Below, piece after piece: positions 1-12,969 of a stretch of 64,000 bases of DNA. Position numbers and translations under genes: made by a program. Below the pieces are notes generated by a model. That model searched no databases and had not been told where the DNA came from. It was given only the letters and a program-made list of their open reading frames with translations. The stretch is from Paralichthys olivaceus (lineage: Eukaryota; Chordata; Actinopteri; Pleuronectiformes; Paralichthyidae): assembly GCF_024713975.1 (NCBI RefSeq), contig NC_091093.1, positions 26,726,501 to 26,790,500 on the forward strand, in the 5' to 3' direction. The number at the start of each line of letters is the position of its first letter. Positions within the stretch are counted from its first letter, which is position 1.

Positions 1-1158
1 GACTGTACAAAGGAACATTTTGAAATGTGTGTAATTAATACATTTCAGGATGTTTACAATAACCTGAGCAGCAGAATTCCTTCTTCAGCACGTATTCTTC
101 CTGAAATACACTTTTTATTCCATTGCAAAAAAATGTGGGGTGAGAAAGAGGAGCAGCAGTGGTGTTTGGCGAATGAAGCGAGGTGGATGGAACTCGTAGG
201 CAGGTCACCCCACATACCAGAGGCCCTGCGTCAGTGCTGAACACTGAAACAGGAGGAGCTGTGGAGCTGTTTCAGGCCCATCCTGGCACACTTTGGTCTG
301 CGCTGACCCAGTTCATAGTCAACCTCTCTCTCCCCTCTCTCTCCCTCCCTTTCTTTCTCATCATTTACAATGGGAGGAAATACCTCAGTTCCTGCTCATC
401 ATGCTGGACCTTCTTGTGTGGGACTGGAGTGTGGATGTGTAGTGAGGGAGGGAGGGAGGGAAATATGTGAGTCATAGTTTGGGAGAGGTAGCTGTGGTGT
501 TGGATGAGGAGGGGCAATGAGAGAGAGTTTGTATGTGTATGTATGAGTGAGAGAGAGCCAGTCAGAGGCAGTGAGAACAGTGCACAGGCATTTCCTGTTT
601 TTCCCTGGCCCACGGCACTGGAGAGCCGTGAGGGGGGGCTGCACGGAGGGAGAGAGAACGAGGAGGGGGATGTGGTAGTGGCGTTGGGGGTATAATAGGC
701 AGGTTACAGTGAGGAATTCATGTGGTGAGCGTCTGAGACTGTCATTAGGTGTGGACCAGACATCCAGACAGGAACGTGGGGAGGGGGTGAAAATGTTGAC
801 GAAGACTTGGCCACAATCAAACACCAACTTTTAGATCAGTGAAAGTTTCAACAGTGAACGATCAGTAAAAAGCAGCAACTTGGGGAAGGAGCATGAAGTT
901 TGTACTGTAAATAAAAATGGACGCATCTCCACTTCCTGCTGTTGTACATTATGAAGCTGTTGTGCAAAGTTTTGCTACCTTTAATTTTGGTCCATGTCCC
1001 ATCCTCTAACATGGAAGCAGAGTTTATGATCCATACTGCAGCCGGTCACCAGGGGGCGATCAAGATGGTTTGGCTTCGCCTTAACCACGACAGTAACGTT
1101 ACAGAAGTGTCAGCCTGTTCAAGTTGATTTAATGTCTTGTTTGAAATCTTCTCCTCAG
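1..1158 (+). other. samd4a: SAMD4A intron (upstream part)
   Basis: No coding exon is recognisable here. The next SAMD4A exon begins at 1159 behind a pyrimidine-rich acceptor, so this stretch is read as intron. It holds purine-rich GA/GT low-complexity sequence around 440-690. The open frames present have low-complexity translations and no family resemblance. The earlier SAMD4A exons, including those for the RNA-binding SAM domain, must lie to the left of the window. Confidence 0.6.
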
Positions 1159-4100
1159 GGTCTGTGGTTTGCCAACCCCGGAGGAAGTAATAGCATGCCC
1201 AGCCGGACCCACAGCTCTGTGCAGAGGACCCGCTCCCTGCCGGTTCACACCACGCCACAAACCATGGTCATGTTCCAACAAGCTGGTGAGAAACTCAAAC
1301 AACTCCACAGTCACAGTGATATCCCAGACTGAACTTATATTTATATAATTTCAGACTGTCTTTTATAACCCTTTAAATTCTGTAAAGTTGCATCTGAAAG
1401 GGAACAGTATTGACATATGCATGTACATGCAGTATTTGCTGAAAAAAACATCCAGTGGATACTCTCAACTTATCAAGATGAAAACACAATTTTAACAAGA
1501 GAATAGTGAATTTTTTGTTTCATATCGCACAAATAACTGCTCAGTCATTGGCTCATACGACTTGACAGTGTTGGTCTTGATAGATAAGTAGCTGAGCAAA
1601 AATACAATTAAATGTATTCTAAGTGCTCCTGGTTGTTGGGATCTCTTTTTTATTCCTGACAACTTTTGAAAGAGCCTTTCTGACTTGAGCTACCGTGTTG
1701 ACACCCCCTCTACACCCCCAGTCTGGTGTCGCTCTGACAGGCCTCGCTCACACTGTCCACAGAGGCTCATGTAAACATCAGTGAAAGGTAGAGTGACCTG
1801 TAGTAACCTCTGCTGAGTGGAGTTTGTCCCATAGAAACAGTGGACAGGAGTAGGACAAGGGAGGACTCCCTCTGCCCACACACACACAGACACAGACACA
1901 CACACACACCAGAAGTGTCTCTTTTTAGAATGAGGAAGAGGAAAAACTAATTTAAAAGCGTCAGAGAGTAGCGAGGTTACGTGGAGCGAGGGTGTGAGAG
2001 AGGAAGAGATGGAGGGAGGAAAGAGTCCGAGGACCCTCACAATGAGGCTCTTTGTGCAGCGAGGACGGGGCTCCCTGGCCCACTTTCCTTCCCTTCCTCC
2101 TCTCCTTCACACTCCCTTTTCTTAACCCCCCCCCCCCCCCCTCTTTCTCTCCCTTCTCTCAGTCCTGACAACTCTGCAGAGTCATGCACACATAGCTGTC
2201 ACCGCATCAAGTGTGGCTGGAGCTGGGTCTCGGCCAGCGTAACTTATTTGAAAAGCTATACGCCCCATGAACCCTCACGCCCCCCCACACCCTCACTGTA
2301 CACACAGTATGTGCGCTCTGTCTCGCTCTTTCTCTCTCTCAGCTGATGGATAATGGCTAATTAAGTGCAAGATGAGGGGATGAAGGAACAAGTGTGTCCA
2401 TTTTTTCCACCTGTGTGTGTTTGGGGGGTGGGGGGGGCTTAAGTCTATAAATAGCTGAGTGTGGACCACTGTGCCTAACTCAGCTTGTCTCTCTGGCCAC
2501 AAGGGATTTTCACTGCCCAGCATGTATTGAAGACTCAGCTCAGGACTACATGACTCGAAGGGGTTGCTAGGCTTCACCAAATATAACACACACACACATA
2601 CACACACCCCTCCAGCCTCAACCCATCTGCCAAACAGCCTCCACCCTCCACCCTGCTCACAGCTGAAGCTAAGATAGCCAACTAGCACCAAGTTGAATGA
2701 ATGTTATTGTGGGCATGGAGGTGGCTCAGAGAGAACCAGGGGAGTAATCAGTGCAGCTGATGACTGTTAGCTGATTACTGCTCAGGTTTAAAAGGCAGCA
2801 GAAAGAGCTGCCACAGGGAGGAGAGACTCAAAGGAGACACATGAGGAGAACCTCATGAGGGACACTAGGGACACAGAAAAAGAGACTGAGAATGGAGCTG
2901 AGCTGCCACATCAGCAGAAACGGCCGGCCACTTTACGTTTAATTTTTTCAATTTATGCAGACGGATAATCTCTGGCTGTTGTGGGGAGACCCGGTAGCAT
3001 TGTCTATTGCCACAGTGGTGAACATTTATAAATAATATTATATATTATTATATATATGTCACTGTGGAATCAGGATATCTGATTATTCATTCATCCTGAT
3101 GCTCAGGGATGTGATGCTTCTTTAATTACTGATTACTCTGCTAATTGTTTTCTCAACTGATCAATCAATCGTTCAGTCCAAAGATCCAGTCTAAGTCCTT
3201 TACACACATATACACAGAATGAAGACACCGTGTCTGTGTTCCAGCAGCACAGTGTCCCGGTGCTGGAGTTAACACTGTGTTATAATCTGATTATCGAGGC
3301 CGTGCTCTGGTCGAGTGGACGACATTGTCCTGGTGGATTAGTTGCTGATCAAAAAAAATGTTTTGTTCTTTTCCAGCTCATTGATGGTGATTTATTAACA
3401 GGAGGAACACATTACCTCTCTTTAAATTTAACTAAAGGCCTCTTTTAATTTCAAATTAATCATTTGATTCAAATATCGTTCTGAGTCATTATTCACATCA
3501 TCTGTTTATATTTGTTGTTTTTTTTTCTCTACAGATCTTCAGTTACCTGTGACAGAGCCTGACATCAACAATCGCCTTGAGTCTCTGTGTCTGAGTATGA
3601 CAGAGCACGCCTTGGGAGGTAACACAGTTTATAACTGATCATAAATATTTAACCATAATTAAACCACAATATGTAAAATACAGCTGCTCAGGAGATGGAG
3701 CCGATGACATGTGATGCTTCCAAACAAACGAACAAACACCAACAGGCTTTATGTTATTCAGGATGTTTAAGTGACTCACAGAGAAGACACAACATGTCAG
3801 AGAACAGCCTCTACAGAGCAGCTGTATCTCCTTTACTTCCTGGCTGCGATGCCATTGGTTGAGTTTAATACCATTTGGTGTTTTTCATTCCTTCATTGTG
3901 TCGACAGGAATGAAAAACAGGAGATAAAACCAAAACAAAAGTAAAACGCTGCATGTCCGTGTCATCGCTGATCAGTGTCATTCAGCTGATGTGATGTGAA
4001 ATTATCATGTAAAAAAAAAAATGGGTACGCACAAAGTGAACAATGAATTACATTTCTTATTATTTGAAAGCTGCGTCAGTGCAGAAACTAAAGCCTGTAA

Positions 4101-7100
4101 ACTGAGTCCAAGCCACAAAGTTTATTCAAAAACATGAAATGTTCGGATCCCAGCTGGATCTTCATAAGGTCAAAATGCTCAGAGCGTAACAACAAACGGT
4201 ATCTGTGTCTGTCCTGCGCCAAAACCTTGTGTGTGCTGGAAAACTGACAATGGTGAGCTGTCAACACTCGGCTGTGCTGCAACTGCATATTCAGCAGCAT
4301 GTTAAATATGATGAGTGATGTTTTTTCTTCCATTTTCATGTGCGTTTGAGAATATACCCTCTTTTTCTTCTGATTTTGTTTTCAAAAAGTATTTAATCAG
4401 GGTGGACTGATCTCCATGTTCTTATTAAAGCAGCATCTGAGGACAAGGGACAGGATTTCGGGGCCAGAAGCGTTCTGGTTTCCCAATTCTAGTTTGACCA
4501 ATCACGTTTGAGCTGGCTTTGGCTGCAAAATGCATTGGCTATCAGCTTTTTTAATTTATCTGCATTCATAAGCAGATAGATGTTAATGGAGATTCGCCAA
4601 AATTTAGTCTGGGCCTCAGACACCTACACAAAGTAAATCACTGTTTTGTGCTTTGTGTGGAGAAATGTTGGTGTGATAAATGAAACTAGTCTATAGGAGT
4701 CTTGGCCCAGATATTTACACCAGATGCCCTTAAAAATTGGCCGTTTCCCCCAGAGGCTAATTCGTCATCAGATGAGAGCTGATTGGCTCTGAGATTGAGG
4801 GCGGGTGTTCCTAGTGTGTGACTCACACACACTGGAGAATTGAACCCAAATATTTCCTTTAAACATTAGTCAGAGCCAGACAAATATGGATTTGGGGGGG
4901 AACAAGTGATAAATCTGTCAGGGTCTAGTTCTTATGAGGTTTATTGTTGTTCAGGTTTTAGAACATCACCCAAGTTGTTGTTACCGTACAGATAGCAAAC
5001 AAGGAACCAGAATCCTGTGTAGTGTAGATGCTGACAATATTTTTAATTGTTTTTATTTGTGTTATCTAGGTTTCTTGTATCTGTGGTATGATGCTGACGC
5101 TTTCACTCAGGCTTCTGTCGGTAGAGCTTCTGTTGGGTCTGACTCACCAGGACTTCTGTGTTATGTTTTAAAGCCAAAACTCCAAATGTGTCAAAAAGTC
5201 CAATCAGTCCATCAGTGAGTGAGTCATGTTCATGCTCCGTCACTTTACCCGATCTTAACACTGATCTTACGACTGCCTGGCCCATTCAAAGCCCCACTCA
5301 ATTATCCTGTCGTGTGAGCAGATTTAAGTCTGGGGATTCAGGCCCATCGATAACTCCAGACATGTTGGAGCCCAGCGATGGTTTCTCAGATGCGTTTGAT
5401 TTGTGTCTGGCCGAGCGGGGCCGAAACTCGCCAAGTTTCGGATTTGACAATGATTCTGGCAATGGTTGAGGTGAGTTCAGCTCGGGAGGGAGATAAAATC
5501 CGGAAAAGTCAGAGGAAAGTTGGGTTTAACAGCCTTTCATCTGCAGTAATGATTTATATCATCAGATATGACATCATATTCAAAACAGACTGTTGAAACT
5601 TAAGTTAAATTAATTTAAATTTAAGTTTTTCATTTACATTATCTGCTAATAATCTTGCATGAAAACAAGCAGCGACTGACATAGCAGCTGTTTGTTGTCT
5701 TCGCATTTCACAAGAGAGAAAACCTTGTTTATGATGCCTCAGCATATTCCTGGTGCTCATGTTTACGTTGACCAGGGTCAGTCTGGTTTCTGACGTGAAA
5801 CCTAAATGCTCTTTTATTCTTTTGTTTATTTTTTTCCATCCAAGCTGACATTCTAAACCTTCATAACTTGGTAGATGATGTGTAGTCAGTAACTGATCTC
5901 AGACATCTGATTGTTATTAGATCTATTTTTAAGAAAGTTGACTTCATCAGACTCAATAAGCCAGACTTGTCCACTTACTGCCGTCCTGGCATTTAGTATG
6001 GATTACAAATATTTGAAAAATGAGTTAAAGTACTTGTTAACTTGTAAATAACAGACACACTTTTAAGTCAGTCGGTGTCGTAATATAGTCGACATACTTA
6101 AGTTAAGTCAGTCAGTTGTTGGGCTGGTTTTTGCAGGATTTCCACATCTACAGTGAATTTTTAGTCGAGTTTAAGTTAGTGCCAATTTCCCCTTTTCCCA
6201 AAACTCTGCTGAGGTGCAGACAGAGGGCCTCAGTGCTCGCCACGGAAAGATGGACAAGTGCTGCTTTGTGTGTGTGAGTGTGTGCGTGTGCGCTTTAACT
6301 TCATCACATGATCAGAGCTTTGCCTATTTTTTTCTCATGTATGACAACATAATTTTGTCACTAAATCCAAACCGGCTCCAGGAAATTTCTTCCTAAATCT
6401 CAAAAGAGGATTTCTCAAGAAGGATGTGGACATTAAGTCCTAGTGTAACAACTTTACCAGCCTCTGGACTGACGCTCATATGAACCTGTATATTTTGTCA
6501 TAAAGTACATGAATGAATTAATGCAGGTCTCAAGTTCAACAACCAACTTAAAATCATTCAGCTCAGCTCAATACTGCAGCTTCAATCTTCCAATCGTTAC
6601 TGAGTCTTTGGCGCAAGATGGCAGCGTTAGTGGAAATGGAAACACGTCGTTCGTCTTTGTTTACAGTTTATGGTGGTAAACAGTCTTTAACTGGTCTATT
6701 CACGCCTGACTCAGAATCCCACATCATGACAGCGTATTTAACAACAGCTCTCAGTGACACAAACATGACCTTCCAGTTTCTTAACGATTTATTTTTATTG
6801 TTAGTGGAATAAAAATGTCCACCAGTGTGTAGCCTGATAACATTCCCCCCGCTCAGCCGCACCAGAGGTAGCAGCTGACAGACTGTTGTTTTCCTGTGAA
6901 AGGCTCTATCAGTATTTTGACAGATGTGTTGTTCTCTTACCACGATAGTGTGGCCCCTGACCCCTCACTGTTACTCATTCTCTACAAACAGCTCACGGCA
7001 CAGTTAGGTCACTACCACGCTTCAAATCAGATCAACCTTTTATCAAACGTTGCCGAGAATAAATACTAGAACACGTTCAAAAGATTGCACAGTCATTGTT

Positions 7101-7732
7101 TATATAATAATTAAAGTACTGTAGCATAGATATGTTCCAAATACACAAAGGCGATAAAAGATAAATGTTGCTCTGACAGCTAATTAGGCTCTTGGTGTAG
7201 TTTTAAAGCGAGCTCATGTTATCAACATTGGAAAATCTTCTGTTCAGGGTCACAGCCAAGCTAAAGCCTGTCCCAGCATGCACCAGATGAAAGACTGAGT
7301 ATTAAGATTGACGTAGACTCAAGGTCCAGAAAGTGAAGCCAAAGCTCAAGTGCCTGAAACCTGTGTTCTCCGTCATGACCAGCAGGAGTTTATGTGTCAA
7401 TCTCAGTTTCAAGTCTTCTTCCATACAGACGATTTTCTCTGACGTAGATACCATGTGATTGGCAGCTACTTCTGTACAATGGGTGTAGGTGGGCTCTGAG
7501 TCAGGCTCCACCCCCTGCTCCTCCAAATGTGGTTACTTCTGGTTTGACAAAAAACAAGATGGCGCTGTACAGACTGTCAAATCGCAGGCCTCAAAATGGC
7601 AGCTCACAAACCAGCGAATCAGTTTCATCTTCATCAGGACCTTTGATTCTGCAGGATGTCCTCAGTGTGGTAAAGTCTTCATAAACTCTCTGCTTCTCCC
7701 CAGACGGTGCTGACCGCACATCAACAATATGA
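1159..7732 (+). CDS. samd4a: SAMD4A (Smaug1), C-terminal end, last three coding exons
   Basis: Three exons are visible: 1159-1285 (127 bp), 3535-3618 (84 bp) and 7704-7732 (29 bp). All have AG acceptors, and the first two have GT donors (gtgaga, gtaaca). They join in frame to give the last 79 residues. The first exon begins [15 protein letters not shown] and contains [12 protein letters not shown]. The second holds [16 protein letters not shown] followed by TEHALG. The last encodes only DGADRTSTI and a TGA. These match the conserved C-terminal tail of vertebrate Smaug1 as I know it. The family represses translation and promotes deadenylation of mRNAs carrying Smaug recognition hairpins, through a SAM domain encoded upstream of this window. 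The tail shown here has no domain that I recognise. The extent of the gene to the left cannot be judged. Confidence 0.9.
1286..3534 (+). other. samd4a: SAMD4A penultimate-region intron
   Basis: Intron between the first two visible SAMD4A exons. It contains a short CA run at 1878-1910, a C homopolymer near 2127-2142, CT-rich stretches at 2080-2160, and another CA run near 2587-2607. A TATA-like string with a short leader-like sequence lies near 2446, but no exon follows it. Nothing coding is recognised. Confidence 0.6.
3619..7703 (+). other. samd4a: SAMD4A last intron
   Basis: About 4.1 kb between the 84 bp exon and the 29 bp terminal exon. It is AT-rich and mostly unique-looking. Two CAAGATGGC-type motifs that resemble YY1 sites occur near 6613 and 7552. 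No coding exon is recognised. Open frames at 4934-5469 and 6618-6812 have no family resemblance and no convincing splice context. Confidence 0.6.
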
Positions 7733-10700
7733 AATGAGGACCTGAGTGAGAGCAGCAGGACGCCGCAGGTTTACGAGGCTCTCTCATGATAAGTCACGTC
7801 GAGGTCACCAGCCCTCCCCTCCCCTCCCTGTGGCCAATGGTAGAGCTCAACCAAAGGACCGGGCGGGATCCAGGAAACACAAGCGAGCCGATCATCACAC
7901 GGCGAACACAAGCTATCACATTGGCACTGTCCATCGGGTTGGAAAACAAAAAACACACCTCCTGCTCCGCTCGCAGTCACATGCATCAACGGCCTGGACC
8001 GTGCGTGTGTGCAGCCACCCCACCCCACCCCCCTCACCTGGGGAGTCCAGAGGCAGCGCTGCAGTCCAGTCAGCCGCAGCAGAAGGGAGATGCTGGCCTG
8101 TGGATCAGGGCCCAGTGAGACTGAGTCCCCTTCCCTACATGACACCTTCTGGTCCCTGCACATTGACCACAGCTTGTGGCATCTTTCAAATCCATAACAG
8201 TACCTCAGACCCAGAAACAAGAGCAGACACGCGGAGCTACAAGAACGCAGAAGGAAGTTTGGGATTTCCAGCGAGGACAGAAAGTCCCGGGTGGTTTTAG
8301 AGGCCTATTGCTCAGCGTTGGGTGGCAAAAAAAAAAAAAATCATTTATTTTTGTTGTATGTATTTATTGTTTACATAATGATGCTACTTTCAAAGGGTAC
8401 AGAAACATGTATGACTTTCATTATGACTTGTGTAATATTCTGTAAAGCCTCGGCCGTGTACCACCTTCACGTCCCACAAGTAGCCGTTACGCTAGTTTAC
8501 AACCAACATGCTTTTTCTTTATTTTATCAGCCAAGATCAAAGAGACGATGACTCGAGGGGGGTGAGAAGGAAGGAAGGAGAGCAGATGTGAGATAAGAGG
8601 GATGAGAGGAAGAAGGTGAGGAGGAGAAAGACAAAGAACGTAGAAGAAGAAAGAATCACACTGAGGTGAAGGTGGAAAGGGAAGCGGATGTTTCAGAGGA
8701 GAAAGACGTCAGAGGCAGGACCTTTGATTGGCTGTAGGTGACGGAGGAAGATGGTGTCATGTGTAATCATGTTGTGAGTTGCAGGAGGAGGTCAGGTTGC
8801 ATATTATGTATCCGCAGCATGTGCTGTATGAACTCTGTGAATTCAGAGCCTCGTGAAAACGTTTTCAGAGACGTTAGTGGGAGATTTTGAGGCGGCGGCC
8901 GTATCGTCAGTGGGATCTGTCTGCATGTCAGGATGCTGGGTTCAGTTATTTTTCTAAAAGGTGAAATGCTTAAGCTGCATGTGCCAGCTGAATGTCTTTC
9001 TCAGAAGATTGTGAAATGTGTGAAGCGGGAAAACAAGAACAGGAGGTCAATTTGGTTTCCACGCAGACCGTGTTGCCGAGCCGATTGCAACACTAGAGAA
9101 GTGACACACTGTCAATCCATGAAGGGAGGTTTTCCCAGAGATTGTCTCGTTAGTGCTGACTTCCACCTGCTGGCTGAACGCAGTCACGGCAGCACAGACG
9201 TGCATGGACACGCAGGCACTGTAAGATATCAGAGCGAGTTCAGTCTAGTCCGCTCACAGATCGTCTGTTCTGTCAGTACAAGCCTACATGGAATATATAT
9301 TTTCTTTTTTTAGATTCTGAATCTCATGGTTATTCTGTGTCTTAATATTTATCCTCAGTTTATTGTGTATGGAAAACAGACTTTATACGAATAGGTTTAT
9401 ATTGAAATAAGCTGGTTAGGAATCTCCTCTCTGTGCCACACAGAGACTGACCCCGAGTCAGGAGTCTCATTGAGGGTTATTGATGATGATTATTATTATT
9501 ATGGTTTAGTTTCTTCATTAGTTTGTTGCAATTCAATAGTACTTTCTTTGTATCCTGCACTTGATAATGTGATAACACTAAAATCCAAAGGTTCAAAGCT
9601 CAAGTAACAGTTTCGTGCTTCAGAGTCAGATGGAGCGGAGTGGATCGAAGAGACGAGCTCGACTGTCGCTCTGATAGTGGAAAGGAAAGACAGAAGTGGA
9701 GCGGTTGAATCACAAAAGGTGGCGATGTTTGATCCCCCCCAGCAGAAACCTGAATTGATTTCTGTCTGTCTGTCGATAAATACTCAGCCTGAGCCGATTC
9801 ACTCACAGTTTAAAGACTAAGTTAAAGTTTGTGCATGTTTTAATTCACCTGACAAAAACCCATCCATTTTCTTATGGTGTTGAAAGATTAAAACTTTCAT
9901 AGGCTTGAAAACTTCATAACAAAGTTAATCCATTAGGTGAATATTGTTTAAGTCAGCTCAGGTCAGATTTGTGCTTTAAAATCTTCAGGAACAGCAGCAC
10001 ATGTATATATGAAAATATAAAAAGTGCAAAGATATAATCTAAGTCTATGCAAGAGAAAAACATTTATCATTTATCAATTGATAATACAATTAGCTGCTGC
10101 TTCATTTTCCTTGCAGCTCCAGTGCAGGTTTTTATTTCTAATCTGCACCTTTAGTTAAATTACCACAATAATAAATTGGACAAAATGATGGATCAAGTTT
10201 TTCACACGTTACCAACGAGTTTGGGAAAATGTAAAACGGTATCGTTTACTTTAAATAACCAGCAATGATGCGTTCAGTGTGTGACCTGGTCATAGGAGAT
10301 AAAACATGCAGAAGCTATTCACTGGTTTCGTCGTCTCTGTGTTTTTGTGTTTCTCTCTCGTCTCTCACGGTAGATCGGACGTCACCCGTACGTTTGTGAA
10401 CGAACATGAAGATTCCACCAAAGCACGAATGTGACGCGAACACGTTTTAATCCTGAAACTGACATCGTTTTTTTCTGATGCTCTTCAGCGTCATGATCTC
10501 ATCACACTCAGACTGTTTAAGTCACAGCCACATGAATCAGTACTTAAATACAATTATTTATTCTTTTTTTTTTTTCATAATTGTTGCAGAGGTGATACTT
10601 TTACTGATTTAGGTGTATTATTATTTAAAGTACCATATGTATTAACATGTTATGGCTGGTGACCATACGTACATCTCAAATATTAACATAGTTATTGTTG

Positions 10701-12969
10701 ACTTCTCTCTTTTTGTTTTGTTGCCGTTGTTGATCTATAACCATGTTTGTATCTATCGGTGTCATGTTGAGGTTTTGTTGTGTGAACTTCGGTGTTGGAG
10801 CGCAGCTGTCGACTCACATCAGACGAGCTGTCAGCAAAAGAAATAACAGGAGCAGTGTGTTATTGTTGTTGTTGTTGTTGTTGTAGTCTGTAGCAGGCCA
10901 GGAAGTAGACGGGTCCACTCGGGGCCCTCGTAGACTAGGATGTGAGATCTGGAGTCTGAACTCGGTGCTGTGGACATATTATTATTCACTTTAAGACTTT
11001 CAGTGGGAGACGAGTGTTGGTGTCCAGATGTGTTACTTTAACAAGTATGATCGGCTTTATTCTGTATTTTTCTAATTGTGAACAAATCCCATGAAAAAGA
11101 CAAATTCAACAAAGTGTTCGTCCTTCTCCTTCATCACTCAGTGTTTTTATATCGTGTTATTTTAGTGAGTATTTCTGACGCCAGAACAAATGTGTGTTTG
11201 TTTCCAACAGTGAAAATGAACTACAGTGTATGAATGTACATGACATGAGTGTTTTTAACAGACACACACTCAGTACTTGTTAATTGATTCATTGGTGATT
11301 TCTGTCTTTTCATGGGATTTGTAGATAGAAAGAAAAGTGCAGAAAATCACCTCACGCAGCCTTTAAATGTTTTACATCACCTTTTCAAATGAACCTGCAG
11401 TCGTTCAGTAAGAAACATAATCCGAGGGATTATTGAACCTGTATTATTTTTATTAACTTTCATATCTCTTCATTTTTTGAGTAAAACAAAAAAACAACAT
11501 GATGCAAAGTTCAGGAGATTGAATTCAGTTTTCTCGTCTGTGCCACGTTTTAAGGAACTAGCGACAGTGTTTAAATGGTTTATGTGATTATTTTTCTGGA
11601 TGAAGTAACAGAGCAAAGTGACATGTTTTGTATTTTAGAGTTAAAATCGACACCTCTGGTTTCCTGCAGCAGCTCTGGGTCAAAGAGACGTCTGAGCCCG
11701 GAGCGGGACAGTTTCAGCTCCGAGGTCTGGATCATTACGTGTCTCAAACCAAATGCTTTATTTTTTATTTTTCCTCTGAATGCATATCAGCTCTGTGGGT
11801 GTCCAGGAAAGCTTCTGCCGCTGTGCACTCTGCAGTATTAACAGTTAGATAACGCCTCGTTATTCCAAAAAAACATGTAATGTACTTTAAGTCAAGACAT
11901 ATATGCTGTTTTGTATCTTTTGTTGTCGTCATAGATTCTGCAGTTTATTCAGTTTATGTCGATGTGGAATGCCAAGAGTTTCTTTTTGTTTTGTTTTGTT
12001 TTGTAAATTCAGCAGCAACCGTTACCGCTTGACTGTGCTCCTTTACTTCATTTAGTTTTATTCTATCAAAGAGCCGATGTCCTGTATTGACTGCAGGCTT
12101 ACGTATATATTTGACAAAAGAATATTGTATGTTTAATAATAAAAAAAACACAAAAAAGACAAAAAATTGAGGAAAAAAAACGCAGATAAAAAGAAAAGGA
12201 GGGAATTGAGAGAAAACAAGTGTAATTTATATTTTAAAACTGCATGCACAAGGCTGGGAAAGTCATATTTAGAATAACAAATGGCAGTGCCTTTTTTTTG
12301 TACTCGAGACATTTACCCCAAATGTAAATGGTTTTATATGGACGTTAAAAAGAGTGAAATGTTACATCAGCCGTGTTGACTCACGTTCACACTGCAGCTC
12401 AAAGTGTTGATGGATTTTCTCCATGTTGTTATTTTCATCGTGATGTATGGTCGTGTGTTTTTATGCCTGATCACTGTGCCTTAACCCACTGACAGTCCAT
12501 TTCTGAAAAATGAGTGAGCTCATGAATTCGTTCATCTGATCTTCCTGTTTTTATTGGTCATGGCAGCTGTACCCATGATACAATAATTCTTATAAACATT
12601 AAACTATAACAGTTTAAAAAACTAACTAAATTACTTCAGTGAGATGCTTCGACTTCACCCTGAGGATATTGTGCATTGTCAGGTTTTTACTGATCCAACG
12701 TGCTACAGGTGAAAATCCCAGAGCGATTACTGATCTTATGAAGATCAATGTGATCACCCGACATCATGAATCATTTGTTTCTCACTGTTTTTTTGTGATA
12801 ATGTTGTTTTTCTTTAGAAATCATCCAACATTCGTTGAGTTCTCACAGAAGAAGATCGTCCTTGTGTTTCTTTAAAAAGCCAAAAACGTAAACTCGTTTG
12901 TTGTCGATGAACCGGATGTAAAATGTGTTCAAATTTAAAAACGAGCTTCAGTGTTTTTTAATGAATAAA
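7733..12969 (+). other. samd4a: Probable SAMD4A 3'UTR and flank
   Basis: This follows the SAMD4A stop codon. It carries a purine-rich stretch (about 8550-8710), short (ATT)n near 9490, (GTT)n at about 10862-10884 and a TTTTG repeat near 11985. Candidate AATAAA signals on the plus strand lie at 12138-12143 and 12964-12969, so a 3'UTR of 4.4-5.2 kb is possible. Which signal is used cannot be decided from sequence. A 184-codon open frame at 7746-8300 is not believed to be a gene. Confidence 0.4.

Noticed and set aside
2440..2520. TATA-like CTATAAATAG with a leader-like sequence in SAMD4A
   Set aside because: No ATG-containing exon or splice donor follows; probably a chance AT-rich string in an intron.
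7746..8300. 184-codon open frame just after the SAMD4A stop
   Set aside because: Low-complexity, basic and Pro/Ser-rich translation; the opposite strand is also open. It lies in the probable SAMD4A 3'UTR and has no family resemblance.
8498..8553. Alternative last SAMD4A exon after a TTTTATCAG acceptor
   Set aside because: The phase fits, but its peptide (AKIKETMTRGG) does not match the family. The exon at 7704 gives the conserved DGADRTSTI.
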